Below, in pieces: positions 42,976-52,334 of a DNA stretch of 64,000 bases. The translations under genes were made by a program, and so were the position numbers. The notes beneath the pieces are model-generated. The model did not search any database and was not told where the DNA came from. It worked only from the letters and a program-made list of their open reading frames with translations. The stretch lies in NCBI GenBank assembly GCA_041389965.1, contig JAWKQV010000002.1:992001-1056000 (forward strand), given 5' to 3'. The DNA comes from UBA2376 sp041389965 (GTDB taxonomy: Bacteria; Myxococcota_A; Polyangia; Haliangiales; Haliangiaceae). Every line of letters begins with the position of its first letter. Within the stretch, counting starts at the first letter, position 1.

Positions 42976-45101
42976 CCCGGGGCCACGCGCCGCGCGGCGT
43001 CGCCGGCGAGGTCGACCGGGGCAGCGCGCGCCGCGACGTGACCCACCGCGCCGACGATGCTCGCGCCGAGGTCACGCCAGCAGCGACGCCGACGACGCGG
43101 GCGGTGCCCGACGCGCCGCGCCGGCTGGTCGTCGGCGGAGCGCCGGTCGAGCGGGAGGCGTTTCTCGACGAGCTGCGCGCGGCGGTCGAGGCGGCGGCCG
43201 CCGAGGATCTCGGCCCGGCGTGGTCGGTCGACCGCTGTCCGTACATCGATCGCTACTTCGGCTTGTACGCCGAGCGGGCCCCGGCCGAGCTGGAGCGGAC
43301 CCTGGCCCGGTACGCGCCCGAGGCGGCGGCCAGCCCGTCGGTGGCCGAGGCCATCGCCGAGGTGGTCGGGCGGGTGCGCGACGGGCTGGCGCGCTGGCGC
43401 GACACCGGCACCCTGGCCGAGGAGCTGCGCGCGGTGGCGCCACCCGGCGCGTTTGCCGACGCGGCCGAGGCCCACCTGGTCGAGGTGGGCGATCCGCGGG
43501 CGCTCGGCCACGGCCACGCCCCGGCGGCGGCGGTCGCGGCCGCGGCGGGCTTCGGCGGCGACGCTCAGGTCCACGACGACGCGCTCGCGGCGCGCATCGC
43601 GGCGGCGCACGGCGCGGCCGCGGTGACGCTGGGCACCCACGTCGCCTTCGCGGCCGGCGCCTACCGGCCGCACGAACCGGTCGGCGCCGCGCTCCTGGCG
43701 CACGAGCTGGCCCACGTCGGCCAGCAGGCCGGCGCCGCCGCTGGCGATCGCGTCGGCGCGACCAGCGCGCGGGCCGAGCGCGACGCCGACGCCGCCGGGG
43801 CCGAGATGTTCCTGGGATGGCTGGGGCTGGCGCGCCAGGCCCGCAGCGCCCAGGCGGCGAGCGGACTGGCCCTCCAGCGCTGCGATGGGTGCGGGACCGC
43901 CAAGGAACGCGAGGTGCCGCCGCCGGTGCCGGCGCCGGCGCCGATGTGCGTGAAGCCCGCCGTCAAGGTCACCGCGACCGGCCCGATCGCCGCCTGGGCC
44001 GGCCGGCCCAACGTGGTCCCCGGCGACGTGGCCCAAGAGCTGGTGTGCGAGTCGTTCCAGCTGACGACCGCGTTCACCGATGCCGCCGGCGTGACGGTGA
44101 CGGCCGGGACCGCGGTCATGCCGACCGCCTGGGACAACACCGCCGCGACGGTGCCGGTGGTAGTGACCGCGACCGGGCAGACGGTCACCGTGCCCAAGCT
44201 GCTGCTGCGGCCGGCGTTCACGCCGACCGCCGGCGTCGTCCCCTATGCTTCCGGAATCGACGCCACTGCCAAGCGCTACGCCAAGGCCTCCACCGAGGTC
44301 GAGACGTGGATCGCGGCCGAGAGCAGCTACACGAAGAAGCACACCTACTGGGCCGAGAGCCTGACCAAGCTGCAGACCGAAGAGACCGCGGCGCAGAGCG
44401 CGTTCAACGATGACCTCATCCGCCAGTTCATGTGGAACCGCTTCGACGCCGACATCGCGGCGCTGGTCGCCGCGGGCAACACCGAGCGCGGCCTGACCGG
44501 CGCCGCCGCGCTCGATCCCGACCTCATCAAGGCCATGCTGTTCAAGGAGACCGCCATCGGCACCACGGGGCCCTACCTGCAAGACGACGGGGACGTCCGG
44601 AACCACTACAACATCGGTCAGGCGGTCGACTCGTCGGGGTCGATGTACATGGCGTTCCTCCTGCGGGATCCCGCGCGCACGAGCACATTTCATTTAGAGA
44701 CGATGAAGACCGACCTCGAGGACGCGATGCGGCGCAAGAAGGAGCTGGACGCGCAGGCGACGCGCACTCCCGCCGAGGAGGCTGAGCTGACCGAACTCAC
44801 CCGGAAGTCGGCGCGCTACTGGGAGACCTTCGTCTGGGAGTACCGCGCGGCGGGGCAGTCGACCGGCTTCAACGAGGCGGTCGCCGACCTGTGGGCGTCC
44901 CAGACGCCCGCGCTCAACCTGAGCTACCAGCACTGGATCCAGATGCAGATCTTCTGGCTATTCGAGAAGCGGAGCCGCGCCTCGTCCTGGCAGGGCGCGG
45001 TCAAGGACTACAACGGATCGAAGAAGTACGCCAAAGCGATCTTTGGCCGTCTGGCGGACGTCAAGGCCGCCGGCGCGGCCGGGAAGCCGTACCGGCCGTG
45101 A
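42972..45101 (+). CDS. DUF4157-lysozyme-like candidate eCIS cargo
   Basis: A 709-aa protein from GTG 42972. The N-terminal half holds a DUF4157 zincin-like segment: TLGTHVAFAAGAYRPHEPVG then LLAHELAHVGQQA (HELAH at about 243-247). DUF4157 is a frequent marker of eCIS cargo and of leader regions used for loading. A Cys motif (RCDGCG) and a Pro linker lead to a beta-rich part. The C-terminal 250 residues look like a lytic transglycosylase: LIKAMLFKETAIGTTG (candidate catalytic Glu about 524), YNIGQAVDSS, and AVKDYNGSKKYAKAI near 677. No signal peptide, as expected for cargo carried in the tube. Overlaps both flanking genes by four bases. Peptidoglycan attack is inferred from motifs. Confidence 0.65.
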   Translation: MTRGHAPRGVAGEVDRGSARRDVTHRADDARAEVTPAATPTTRAVPDAPRRLVVGGAPVEREAFLDELRAAVEAAAAEDLGPAWSVDRCPYIDRYFGLYAERAPAELERTLARYAPEAAASPSVAEAIAEVVGRVRDGLARWRDTGTLAEELRAVAPPGAFADAAEAHLVEVGDPRALGHGHAPAAAVAAAAGFGGDAQVHDDALAARIAAAHGAAAVTLGTHVAFAAGAYRPHEPVGAALLAHELAHVGQQAGAAAGDRVGATSARAERDADAAGAEMFLGWLGLARQARSAQAASGLALQRCDGCGTAKEREVPPPVPAPAPMCVKPAVKVTATGPIAAWAGRPNVVPGDVAQELVCESFQLTTAFTDAAGVTVTAGTAVMPTAWDNTAATVPVVVTATGQTVTVPKLLLRPAFTPTAGVVPYASGIDATAKRYAKASTEVETWIAAESSYTKKHTYWAESLTKLQTEETAAQSAFNDDLIRQFMWNRFDADIAALVAAGNTERGLTGAAALDPDLIKAMLFKETAIGTTGPYLQDDGDVRNHYNIGQAVDSSGSMYMAFLLRDPARTSTFHLETMKTDLEDAMRRKKELDAQATRTPAEEAELTELTRKSARYWETFVWEYRAAGQSTGFNEAVADLWASQTPALNLSYQHWIQMQIFWLFEKRSRASSWQGAVKDYNGSKKYAKAIFGRLADVKAAGAAGKPYRP

Positions 45102-46114
45102 CGGCGCGGTGGATCGCGGTCGTGCTGGTGGTCGGCGCCTGCGGGCGTCGACCGGACGCCCCGCCGCGGGTGGCGCCGGCCGACGCGGCCCCAGTAGATG
45201 TCGCCGTGGCGCCGATCGACGCGGCCGATGCGGCCGACGCGGCGGTCGACTGGCGGACGGGCTACGACTTCGACGGTGACGGCCGCCCGGACCGCATCAC
45301 GGACGAGTTCACCGGCGGCGCGCATTGCTGCTACCGCCTCACGATTCACGCATCGGCGAGCGGTGCTTCGCTGGCGGTGCCGTTCGATCTCGACGGCGGC
45401 AACCCCGGCGGGATCGCCGCCAGTCCCGGCGTCTCGGCGGTGGTCGGCCCGGATGGCCGCGCGCAGCTGCGCGTGCAGATCGCGACCTATGCCGGTCAGC
45501 GCGAGCCGCTGCCCGTCGCCTGGCGGCAGGCCTGGCATCTGCGGCGCAACCAGGCGCTGGTCGGCGTCGTCGACGGTACGTTGACCATCTCCCCGGCGCC
45601 GTGGACCTGCGACGACGCGCTCGACGCCGTGGCGGCGCGGCGGTTCACGGGCTGGGACGGCTGGCCGAATGGTTGCGATGACCCGGCGCTGGCGGCGCGG
45701 CTGGCGCCCACCGTCGAGGCGGTCACCTCTGCGCAGCTCGGCAAGTCCGCCATCGAGGTGAGCCGCGCCGTGTTGCGCACGCCCGTCGAGACCGGAGGCT
45801 CCGGCGACGCACCGGTGGCTGCCGATCGCATCGTGTCGTATCTCGACGGCGTCACCGTCGCGCGGGTCGACATCGACGTGCAGGTGCCGGTCGCCGAGCT
45901 GGTCGCGGACCTGGGCCCGCCGCCCCACCGCCTGCCCTACGCCTGGTGGGGTCTGGTCGAGCCCCGCGGGTTGTGGCTGTGGCCCGCGCAGGGCATCGCC
46001 GCTTACGTCGACCACGCCGGCCGCACCGCCCGTCGGTTGCTGCTGTTCCCGGCGACGGATCGCGCCGGCTTCGAGGCCCGGGTCGCTCGGCCGCTCGACG
46101 CCGACGCGCCGTGA
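45098..46114 (+). CDS. Lipoprotein coupled to candidate cargo gene
   Basis: A 338-aa protein from GTG 45098 overlapping the cargo gene's stop. The signal MTARWIAVVLVVGACG (start read as Met) has the lipobox VVGAC. After a low-complexity linker comes DWRTGYDFDGDGRPDRITDE then FTGGAHCCYRLTIHAS, a known periplasmic/surface pattern with a Cys pair, followed by a beta-rich domain and a C-terminal SH3-like region. A lipoprotein placed between a lysozyme-like cargo gene and the eCIS structural operon could protect the producer's own cell wall, but ordinary surface roles are equally possible. No known domain beyond the calcium-like DFDGDGRPD loop. Confidence 0.65.
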   Translation: MTARWIAVVLVVGACGRRPDAPPRVAPADAAPVDVAVAPIDAADAADAAVDWRTGYDFDGDGRPDRITDEFTGGAHCCYRLTIHASASGASLAVPFDLDGGNPGGIAASPGVSAVVGPDGRAQLRVQIATYAGQREPLPVAWRQAWHLRRNQALVGVVDGTLTISPAPWTCDDALDAVAARRFTGWDGWPNGCDDPALAARLAPTVEAVTSAQLGKSAIEVSRAVLRTPVETGGSGDAPVAADRIVSYLDGVTVARVDIDVQVPVAELVADLGPPPHRLPYAWWGLVEPRGLWLWPAQGIAAYVDHAGRTARRLLLFPATDRAGFEARVARPLDADAP

Positions 46115-46414
46115 CCGATCGACCGCGCGACTGTGCGACCCCACGCCGACCTGGCGACCCGCGCGGTGGTGACCGGCCGGGAGGCGGCACCTGCGTGTTC
46201 ACCCCGCTGGGGTGATCTCAGCGAAGGCCGGCGTCCGCGTCGACTCCATCCCACGTGAAAATTTGTGAGCGAGACGGACGTCGCTTCGCGCCTGCTGCAT
46301 CCGTCTGTTCTTTGCCGCTCGTTCGGCATGGATTGGTGCGGGAGTGAATTGCAGCGGAAGAAGCGCGGGGTGTAGTGCAGTGGTGACTGCGCAACGCTCA
46401 CACGGGGGGATCCG
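46115..46414. promoter_or_regulatory. Likely promoter region of eCIS structural operon
   Basis: A 300-base gap, by far the longest in the eCIS locus and visibly less GC-rich (46200-46400). It holds no gene. GGGGGGA at 46404-46410 is the ribosome-binding site for the TTG start at 46415. No confident -35/-10 pair or sigma-54 site (GG-N10-GC) was found. Confidence 0.4.
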
Positions 46415-47041
46415 TTGGCGACCTGGCAGCTGATCGAATACACGAGCCGGACGATCGTGCACCTCATCGAGGCGCACCTGACCGCCGTGTTGCCGAGCAG
46501 CGCCGTCGACGTGAAGCTGGCGACGCCCCACTCGTTCCGCAGCCTGAAGTCGATCACGCGATCGGCCGTCTCGGTATTCTTGTATCGCGTCAGCGAGCAC
46601 ACCGAGCTGCGCAACAGCCCGCACCGTCGGTTGCCGGACGGCTCGCTGCGCCGGCCGCCGCTGGTGCTCGAGCTGTCGTACCTGGTCACGACGTGGGGCG
46701 CGCGCGGCAACGATCCCGCGGCCAACGACGCGGCGGCCGCGCTCGAGGAGCACAAGCTGCTCGGCATCGTGATGCAGGGGATGTACGACCACGCCGAGGT
46801 CGGCCGGGCCGAGCTGTTCGAGGATCTGACCCGGCCGCCGGTGTGGGGCGAGCGCGACAGCCTGCAGATCGTCCTCGAGACGCTGCCGGTCGAGGACCTG
46901 TATCGGATCTGGGACTCCAGCGAGCTGGCCTACCAGCTGTCCGCGACCTACCGCGTGCGCGTCCTGGGCCTCGACCCCAGCGACGTGACCCGCACACCGC
47001 CGGTGGTCGACGCCGACTTCCAGTTCGGGCGGGCGCCGTGA
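46415..47041 (+). CDS. DUF4255 tube-terminator protein (Afp16/Pvc16-like)
   Basis: A 208-aa protein from TTG 46415, with GGGGGGA four bases upstream. It has the DUF4255/Pvc16 N-terminal domain: LPSSAVDVKLATPHSFRSLK then SAVSVFLYRVSEHTELRN, RPPLVLELSYLVTTWGARG, EEHKLLGIVMQGMYDHAEVG, ATYRVRVLGLDP. Afp16-type proteins cap the inner tube and set its end. First gene of the structural operon, overlapping the next start by four bases (GTGA). Confidence 0.85.
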   Translation: MATWQLIEYTSRTIVHLIEAHLTAVLPSSAVDVKLATPHSFRSLKSITRSAVSVFLYRVSEHTELRNSPHRRLPDGSLRRPPLVLELSYLVTTWGARGNDPAANDAAAALEEHKLLGIVMQGMYDHAEVGRAELFEDLTRPPVWGERDSLQIVLETLPVEDLYRIWDSSELAYQLSATYRVRVLGLDPSDVTRTPPVVDADFQFGRAP

Positions 47042-47676
47042 GGGCGGTCGAGACCCTCCGGCACGCGCTGTCGCTGGCGGTGCGCGTCGACGACCACTTC
47101 ACCGGCGCGCCGTGGCCGGGGCCGGTCGGCGTCGCGCTCGACACCGCCGAGCCGCCGGTGACGACCGCCGATGGCCGGGCCCTCCGTCACGGCGACGGCA
47201 CCTACCGGTTCGTGGCGGTCACGCCCGGGGTCCGCACGGTGACGGTCACGCCCCCGACCGGCGCGTTCGCGTGGACGGCGACGGCGGTGGTCGATCTCGC
47301 CACCCACGATCGACGCCAGGCGGTGGCCATCGAGCTGTGGCCAGGCCCTCAGGCCGTCGTGCCGATCGGGACCACCGCGGTGCGCGGCCGGCTGGTCGGC
47401 GCGGTGGCGCCCGGGCTCGAGGTCCACGTCGAGGTCGTCGGCGCCCCGCCGCGCGGCCGCCGGACCCGGGCCGACGCCACCGGCGAGTTCTTGTTTCCGG
47501 TGCTGGGGATGGTGGAGCTGACGGCCGATCGACAGATCGAGCTGGAGGTCACCGTCGTCACCCGCACCGTCGACGCCATCCAGATCCTCGACGGCGTCAC
47601 CAACCCGATCACCGTTGGCAACCGCGTGAAGGTGCCACCCGGTCGCGAGTCCCGCGCCCGCCTAACCCTGAGCTGA
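47038..47676 (+). CDS. Carboxypeptidase-regulatory-like eCIS protein
   Basis: A 212-aa protein (GTG 47038). All-beta: RHALSLAVRVDDHFTGAPWP, GRALRHGDGTYRFVAVTPGV, then TTAVRGRLVGAVAPGLEVHV and RADATGEFLFPVLGMV, the pattern of a carboxypeptidase-regulatory (prealbumin-like) domain, ending in VTNPITVGNRVKVPPG. Such small beta proteins follow the DUF4255 gene in many eCIS loci; the role is not known, perhaps at the tube cap. The sheath gene starts seven bases on. Confidence 0.6.
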   Translation: MRAVETLRHALSLAVRVDDHFTGAPWPGPVGVALDTAEPPVTTADGRALRHGDGTYRFVAVTPGVRTVTVTPPTGAFAWTATAVVDLATHDRRQAVAIELWPGPQAVVPIGTTAVRGRLVGAVAPGLEVHVEVVGAPPRGRRTRADATGEFLFPVLGMVELTADRQIELEVTVVTRTVDAIQILDGVTNPITVGNRVKVPPGRESRARLTLS

Positions 47677-47683
47677 GGGATCC

Positions 47684-49798
47684 ATGCCCGAATATCTGCA
47701 TCCAGGCGTGTACATCGAAGAGACGTCGTACCGCGGCAAGCCCATCGAGGGCGTCTCGACCAGCACCGCCGGCCTGGTCGGGCGGACCACCAAGGGCCCG
47801 GAGGGGAAGCCGACGCTGGTCACCAGCTTCGCGCAGTTCCGCCGCGAGTTTGGCGAGCCGTTCCCGGTCAGCGCCGGCGTCACGCCGGGGCCGGGCGACT
47901 ACCTGGGTCACGCGGTGCGTGCGTTCTTCGACAACGGCGGCCGGCGCGCGTACATCGTGCGCACGCTCCACGGCGACGCCGCCGTCGCGACCAGCCCCGA
48001 TCCCACCGGGTCGCCGGCGTTCCCCGCCGTCGGCTGGGAGGCGTTCCTCGGCCGCGGCACCGTGGCGACGTTGCCGGCCGGCAAGGCGCTGCGGGCCAGC
48101 TACCTGCCGCCGGCACCGGCGGCGCCGGCGCGGGTGCCGGTCACCTCGCTGCGCGGCATCGTCCCTGGCACCACCAGCATCTCGATCTTCACGCGGGCGT
48201 CGTCGGCCGACCCGTACACCCAGCACGGGCCGTTCGCGGTCACCGCCGTCGACGGCGCGCGCAGCGAGCTGATCATCGGCGCCGGGCTCAGCCCGGCCAA
48301 CCTCGGGCTGGCGACCGCCACCGGGTCCTACTCCGCCGACAACGTGTACATCACGCTGGTCGGCGCCACCCCGACCAAGGCGCTGGCCAACCTCCCGGTG
48401 TTCCAGGCGCGCTACCGCGGCGGTGACGGCAACAACTACCGTGTGCAGATCCGGTCGGCCGATCGGCCGCCGGTCACCATCCTGGCCGACAACGCGGCCC
48501 ACGATCAGCTGACCCTGGGCAGCACCGCCGGCTTCTACGTGGGCGCCGTCGTCGAGGTCCACGCCGGGGCGGCCAAGGCCACGGCCATCGTCAGCGGCAT
48601 CCTGGCCGGCCCGCCCCGCGTGGTCCTGGACACCGCGCTGGCCGCGGCGCCGCCGGCCGCGTCGACCGTCCGCGTCCTCGAGCTCGAGGTCCACATCCAC
48701 GACGGCGCCAAGGGCGTGGTCGAGTCGTTCACCGGGCTGACCTGGAACGCCGACCCGCTGGCCGACTCGTTCAGCCGCTACTACCGCGCGCGCATCAACG
48801 ATCCGGTCAACGGTTCGAAGCTGGTGCAGGTGCGCGCGGCGCCGGCCGAGCCGGCCGCGACCCTGGCCAGCCAGCCGGTGACGCTCAACGGCGGCGCCAT
48901 CGCGCTGGCCGGCGGCGACAACGGCAGCCCGCTGGCGCCGTTCGACCTGATCGGCACCGACGGCGGCCCCGGCAACCGCACCGGTATCGAGGCGCTGCGC
49001 GAGCGCACCGACATCGCGCTGGTGGCGGTCCCGGGCGTCACCGACGAGGCGGTCCAGGGCGCGCTCCTGGTCCACTGCGAGACGATGAAGTACCGGTTCG
49101 CGGTCCTCGACGGGCTGAGCACCAGCGACGTCGCCGCCATCCAGGGGCACCGCAACAACTACGACTCGAAGTACGGCGGCTACTACACGCCGTGGCTCAA
49201 CACCACCGACCTGGCCACCGGGCGCACCATGCTGGTCCCGCCGTCGGGGCACGTGCTGGGCATCTGCGCCCGGGTCGACAACGAGCGCGGCGTCCACAAG
49301 GCGCCGGCCAACGAGGTGGTGCGCGGCATCACCGGGGTCGACCTGCCGTTCGGCGACGGTGAGCAGGACGTCCTCAACCCGGCCGGCATCAACCTGATCC
49401 GTGAGTTCGAGGGCCGCGGCATCCGGGTGTGGGGCGGGCGCTGCACCACCAGCGACAGCGAGTGGAAGTACGTCAACGTCCGCCGGCTGTTCATCTTCCT
49501 CGAGCACTCGATCGACAACGGCACCCAGTGGGTGGTGTTCGAGCCCAACAACGAGGCGCTGTGGCAGCGCGTCGTCGAGACCATCGAGTCGTTCATGTTC
49601 GGCGTGTGGAAGAGCGGGGCGCTCATGGGCACCACGCCGGCCGAGGCGTACTTCGTGCGGTGCGACCGCACCACCATGACCCAGGACGACATCGACAACG
49701 GCCGCCTGGTCTGTCTGATCGGCGTGGCGCCGGCCTACCCGGCGGAGTTCGTCATCTTCCGGATCGGGCAGTTCACCGCGTCCGCCAACCGCGCCTAG
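47684..49798 (+). CDS. Contractile tail sheath protein, large
   Basis: A 704-aa sheath monomer. The N terminus is characteristic (MPEYLHPGVYIEETSYRGKP, then STAGLVGRTTKGP). The C-terminal subtilisin-like sheath fold closes with NVRRLFIFLEHSIDNGTQWV, FEPNNEALW, FMFGVWKSGALMG and VCLIGVAPAYPAEFVIFRIG. It is 250 residues longer than the second sheath; the extra lies in the middle (about 130-370), an outward-facing insert with LGSTAGFYVGAVVEVHAGAA. Forms the contracting outer cylinder. Followed by the tube gene after 32 bases. Confidence 0.9.
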   Translation: MPEYLHPGVYIEETSYRGKPIEGVSTSTAGLVGRTTKGPEGKPTLVTSFAQFRREFGEPFPVSAGVTPGPGDYLGHAVRAFFDNGGRRAYIVRTLHGDAAVATSPDPTGSPAFPAVGWEAFLGRGTVATLPAGKALRASYLPPAPAAPARVPVTSLRGIVPGTTSISIFTRASSADPYTQHGPFAVTAVDGARSELIIGAGLSPANLGLATATGSYSADNVYITLVGATPTKALANLPVFQARYRGGDGNNYRVQIRSADRPPVTILADNAAHDQLTLGSTAGFYVGAVVEVHAGAAKATAIVSGILAGPPRVVLDTALAAAPPAASTVRVLELEVHIHDGAKGVVESFTGLTWNADPLADSFSRYYRARINDPVNGSKLVQVRAAPAEPAATLASQPVTLNGGAIALAGGDNGSPLAPFDLIGTDGGPGNRTGIEALRERTDIALVAVPGVTDEAVQGALLVHCETMKYRFAVLDGLSTSDVAAIQGHRNNYDSKYGGYYTPWLNTTDLATGRTMLVPPSGHVLGICARVDNERGVHKAPANEVVRGITGVDLPFGDGEQDVLNPAGINLIREFEGRGIRVWGGRCTTSDSEWKYVNVRRLFIFLEHSIDNGTQWVVFEPNNEALWQRVVETIESFMFGVWKSGALMGTTPAEAYFVRCDRTTMTQDDIDNGRLVCLIGVAPAYPAEFVIFRIGQFTASANRA

Positions 49799-49830
49799 GT
49801 CGCGCACCCCTCACCTCCAGGTAACCACCC

Positions 49831-50283
49831 ATGGCTGAACAGCGCGACAACCCCTACTCCAACTTCAACTTCGTGGTGTTCGTCGGCAACGAGCAGCTCG
49901 GCGCCTTCTCCGAGGTGTCCGGGCTCGACAGCGAGAACACCCCCATCGAGTACCGCGAGGGCGCCGACGCGGTGAACACCATGCGCAAGTACGCCGGCAT
50001 CGAGAAGTACTCGAACGTCAGCCTCAAGCGCGGCATCACCGGCTCGCTGGCCCTGTGGAACTGGCGCAAGGAGGTCCGCGACTCGACGTCGACGGTGCCG
50101 ATCAAGCGCGACGTCACCATCAAGCTGCTCAACGAGCAGGGCAACCTGAACGCGCCGGCGATGACCTTCACGCTGCGCAACGCCTGGCCGACCAAGATCA
50201 CCGGGCCGTCGCTCAACGCCAAGGGCAACGACATCGCGATCGAGCAGCTCGACCTGGTCCACGAACGGCTCGACATCACCTGA
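49831..50283 (+). CDS. Inner tube protein (gp19/Afp1-like)
   Basis: A 150-aa protein of the T4-gp19-like tube family: MAEQRDNPYSNFNFVVFVGN, then LGAFSEVSGLDSENTPIEYR, KRGITGSLALWNWR, FTLRNAWPTKITGPSLNAKG and IAIEQLDLVHERL. Polymerises as hexameric rings to form the tube filled with cargo. Standard length, with a good ribosome-binding site. The second sheath follows after three bases. Confidence 0.95.
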   Translation: MAEQRDNPYSNFNFVVFVGNEQLGAFSEVSGLDSENTPIEYREGADAVNTMRKYAGIEKYSNVSLKRGITGSLALWNWRKEVRDSTSTVPIKRDVTIKLLNEQGNLNAPAMTFTLRNAWPTKITGPSLNAKGNDIAIEQLDLVHERLDIT

Positions 50284-50286
50284 TCC

Positions 50287-51654
50287 ATGGCGCTCGTTGT
50301 CGACACCGTGGCGGGGGTGCCGGGGGTCTACCGGCAGCCGGCCGAGGCGGCCGCGGGGTTCCCGCGCCAGCGCACCGACGTGGTCGGGTTCGTCGGCGTG
50401 GCCGGGCCCAACCGCCTGGGCGAGGCGGTGCGCGTCGACGACTGGCGCAGCTACGAGGAGGTGTACCTGCGCGACGGCAAGGGCCGGCCGCTGGCGCCGC
50501 CGGCCGGCGCCCGCCTGCGCGACACGGTGCGCGCGTTCTTCGCCAACGGCGGGGCGCGGTGCTGGGTGGTCAACGTCGCCGCCGCGGTCGCCGAGGGCGA
50601 GCGGCTGGCGCTGCTCGACGCGATGCTCGGGTGGAGCGGGCGGACCGGGCTCGAGGTCCTGCTGGCCCACCGCGAGGTGGCGATCGTCGCGCTGCCCGAG
50701 CTCGAGGCGTGGGTGACGTCGACGGTGGACGATGCCTTCGACGCGCCGATCCTCGACGACGGGCGCTTCCGGTGCTGCCCGCGGGTCCACGGCGTCGGCC
50801 CGGTGGCGACCACCCGCGAGACCCTGGTGGCGCCGCTGTACCAGCCGGCCGAGGTGCTGGCGGCGCAGCGGGCGTTCATCGAGCGGGTCGGCCGCGACAA
50901 GTGGCGGGTGTTCGCGCTGGTCACGGTGCCGCGCGGGCTGTCGCCGGCCCAGGTCGAGGCGTGGCGGACCGCGCTGTCGGCCAACCTGGCCGACGCTGAT
51001 GCCGCGGCGCTGTACTGGCCGTGGGTCGAGGCGTCCGACAAGCCGGGCCAGGTGCCGACCACCCAGCCGCCGCTCGGCTTCGTGGCCGGCATCTTCGCGC
51101 GGCGCGACCTGAAGCGCGGGCCGCACGTGGCTCCGGCCAACGAGTACCTGTACGGCGTGTCGGCGGTCGAGCGGGCGGTGACCGACGAGGAGCACGGCCG
51201 GCTCACCGGCGCCGCGGTCAACGTCATCCGGCCGTTCCCCAACCGCGGGCTGGAGCTGTGGGGCGCGCGCACCCTGGCCTACGGGCGCGACCGCGCCGAC
51301 ATCGGCGAGCTGGGGTACGTCAACGTGCGGCGGTGCCTGACCGCGATCGAACGCAGCTGCGACGCCGAGGGGCAGCGGGTGGTGTTCGAGCCCAACCAGC
51401 CGATGACGCGGTTCGTGCTGGCCCAGGTGGTGACCCGCTACCTGTACGGGGTGTGGCGGGCCGGCGCGTTCAAGGGCGCCACCGTCGAGGAGTCGTTCTA
51501 CGTGCGGTGCGACAGCACCAACAACCCGCGCGAGCTGGTCGAGGCCGGCCAGCTGGTGTGCGAGGTCGGCGTCGCCATCGCCGCGCCGGCCGAGTTCATC
51601 GTGTTCCGCTTGGGGCGGGCCGAGGGCGTCGTCGAGCTGCAGGAGGTCGGCTGA
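50287..51654 (+). CDS. Contractile tail sheath protein, second
   Basis: A 455-aa sheath: VAGVPGVYRQPAEAAAGFPR at the start, an N-terminal part with RDTVRAFFANGGARCWVVNV, and a C-terminal fold with NVRRCLTAIERSCDAEGQRV, FEPNQPMTRF, YLYGVWRAGAFKGATVEESF and PAEFIVFRLGRAEG. Afp-type particles carry two or three sheath paralogues; the smaller one often sits near the baseplate. Stop and next start share bases (TGATG). Confidence 0.9.
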   Translation: MALVVDTVAGVPGVYRQPAEAAAGFPRQRTDVVGFVGVAGPNRLGEAVRVDDWRSYEEVYLRDGKGRPLAPPAGARLRDTVRAFFANGGARCWVVNVAAAVAEGERLALLDAMLGWSGRTGLEVLLAHREVAIVALPELEAWVTSTVDDAFDAPILDDGRFRCCPRVHGVGPVATTRETLVAPLYQPAEVLAAQRAFIERVGRDKWRVFALVTVPRGLSPAQVEAWRTALSANLADADAAALYWPWVEASDKPGQVPTTQPPLGFVAGIFARRDLKRGPHVAPANEYLYGVSAVERAVTDEEHGRLTGAAVNVIRPFPNRGLELWGARTLAYGRDRADIGELGYVNVRRCLTAIERSCDAEGQRVVFEPNQPMTRFVLAQVVTRYLYGVWRAGAFKGATVEESFYVRCDSTNNPRELVEAGQLVCEVGVAIAAPAEFIVFRLGRAEGVVELQEVG

Positions 51655-52334
51655 TGCCGGAGCCCATCATCCAGCCCGCGCTCGCCTACAACTTCTGGGT
51701 GTTGCTGTGGGAGGTGCAGGGGCCAGGCTTGTTCGGGTTGCAGCCCACGAACGCCGGGGAGCGGTTCGCCCTGGGGTTGGCCGGCGCGGTGGTGTCGGCC
51801 GCCAGCCAGGCGCTGTTCGGCGCGTTCTCGGACGCCACCGGCCTCAACTCCAACCTGGAGGTCGAGACCTACCAGGAGGGCGGCAACAACGCGGCGCCGC
51901 TCAAGTTCCCCAAGTGGGGCAAGTTCGACAACCTGGTGCTCAAGCGCGGCGTCACCCCGCGCACGTCGCTGTGGGACTGGCACGAGCAGGTCATCGCCGG
52001 CACCGCGCCGGTGTTGCGCAAGTCGGGCTTGATCATCCTGTTCGATCGCGGCGGGCTTCCGCTGGCGAGCGGCGCCCCGGGGCCGGGCGGCGCGATCAGC
52101 ACCCACGACCAGGCCGACACCGCCGGGCTCACCCGCATCCCGCTGGCGGCGTGGTACGTCGACAACGCGTTCCCCGAGAAGGTCACCGGCCCCACGCTCG
52201 ACGCCAAGAGCAACACCGTCGCCGTGGAGTCGGTCGACCTGGCCCACGAGGGGCTGCAGCGGGTGTCGTTCAGCATGATCCCCGGCGCGGCCGACGTGCT
52301 GTCGTCGTTCGGCGGCGCGCTGGGAGGTGGGTGA
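51654..52334 (+). CDS. Second inner tube protein (Afp5/6-like)
   Basis: A 226-aa protein, longer than the main tube subunit. Shared tube motifs: NFWVLLWEVQGPGLFGLQPT at the start, LNSNLEVETYQEGGNNAAPL, KFDNLVLKRGVTPRTSLWDW, TRIPLAAWYVDNAFPEKVTG, TVAVESVDLAHEGLQ. Insertions give a larger loop. Such second tubes form the first ring(s) on the baseplate. ATG 51654 overlaps the previous stop; the next ATG overlaps its own. Confidence 0.85.
   Translation: MPEPIIQPALAYNFWVLLWEVQGPGLFGLQPTNAGERFALGLAGAVVSAASQALFGAFSDATGLNSNLEVETYQEGGNNAAPLKFPKWGKFDNLVLKRGVTPRTSLWDWHEQVIAGTAPVLRKSGLIILFDRGGLPLASGAPGPGGAISTHDQADTAGLTRIPLAAWYVDNAFPEKVTGPTLDAKSNTVAVESVDLAHEGLQRVSFSMIPGAADVLSSFGGALGGG

Noticed and set aside
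46300..46400. Sigma-54-like promoter before the DUF4255 gene (TGGTGCG...TTGCA)
   Set aside because: The spacing between the GG and GC elements is not 10 bases in any reading, so it does not meet the minimum definition.
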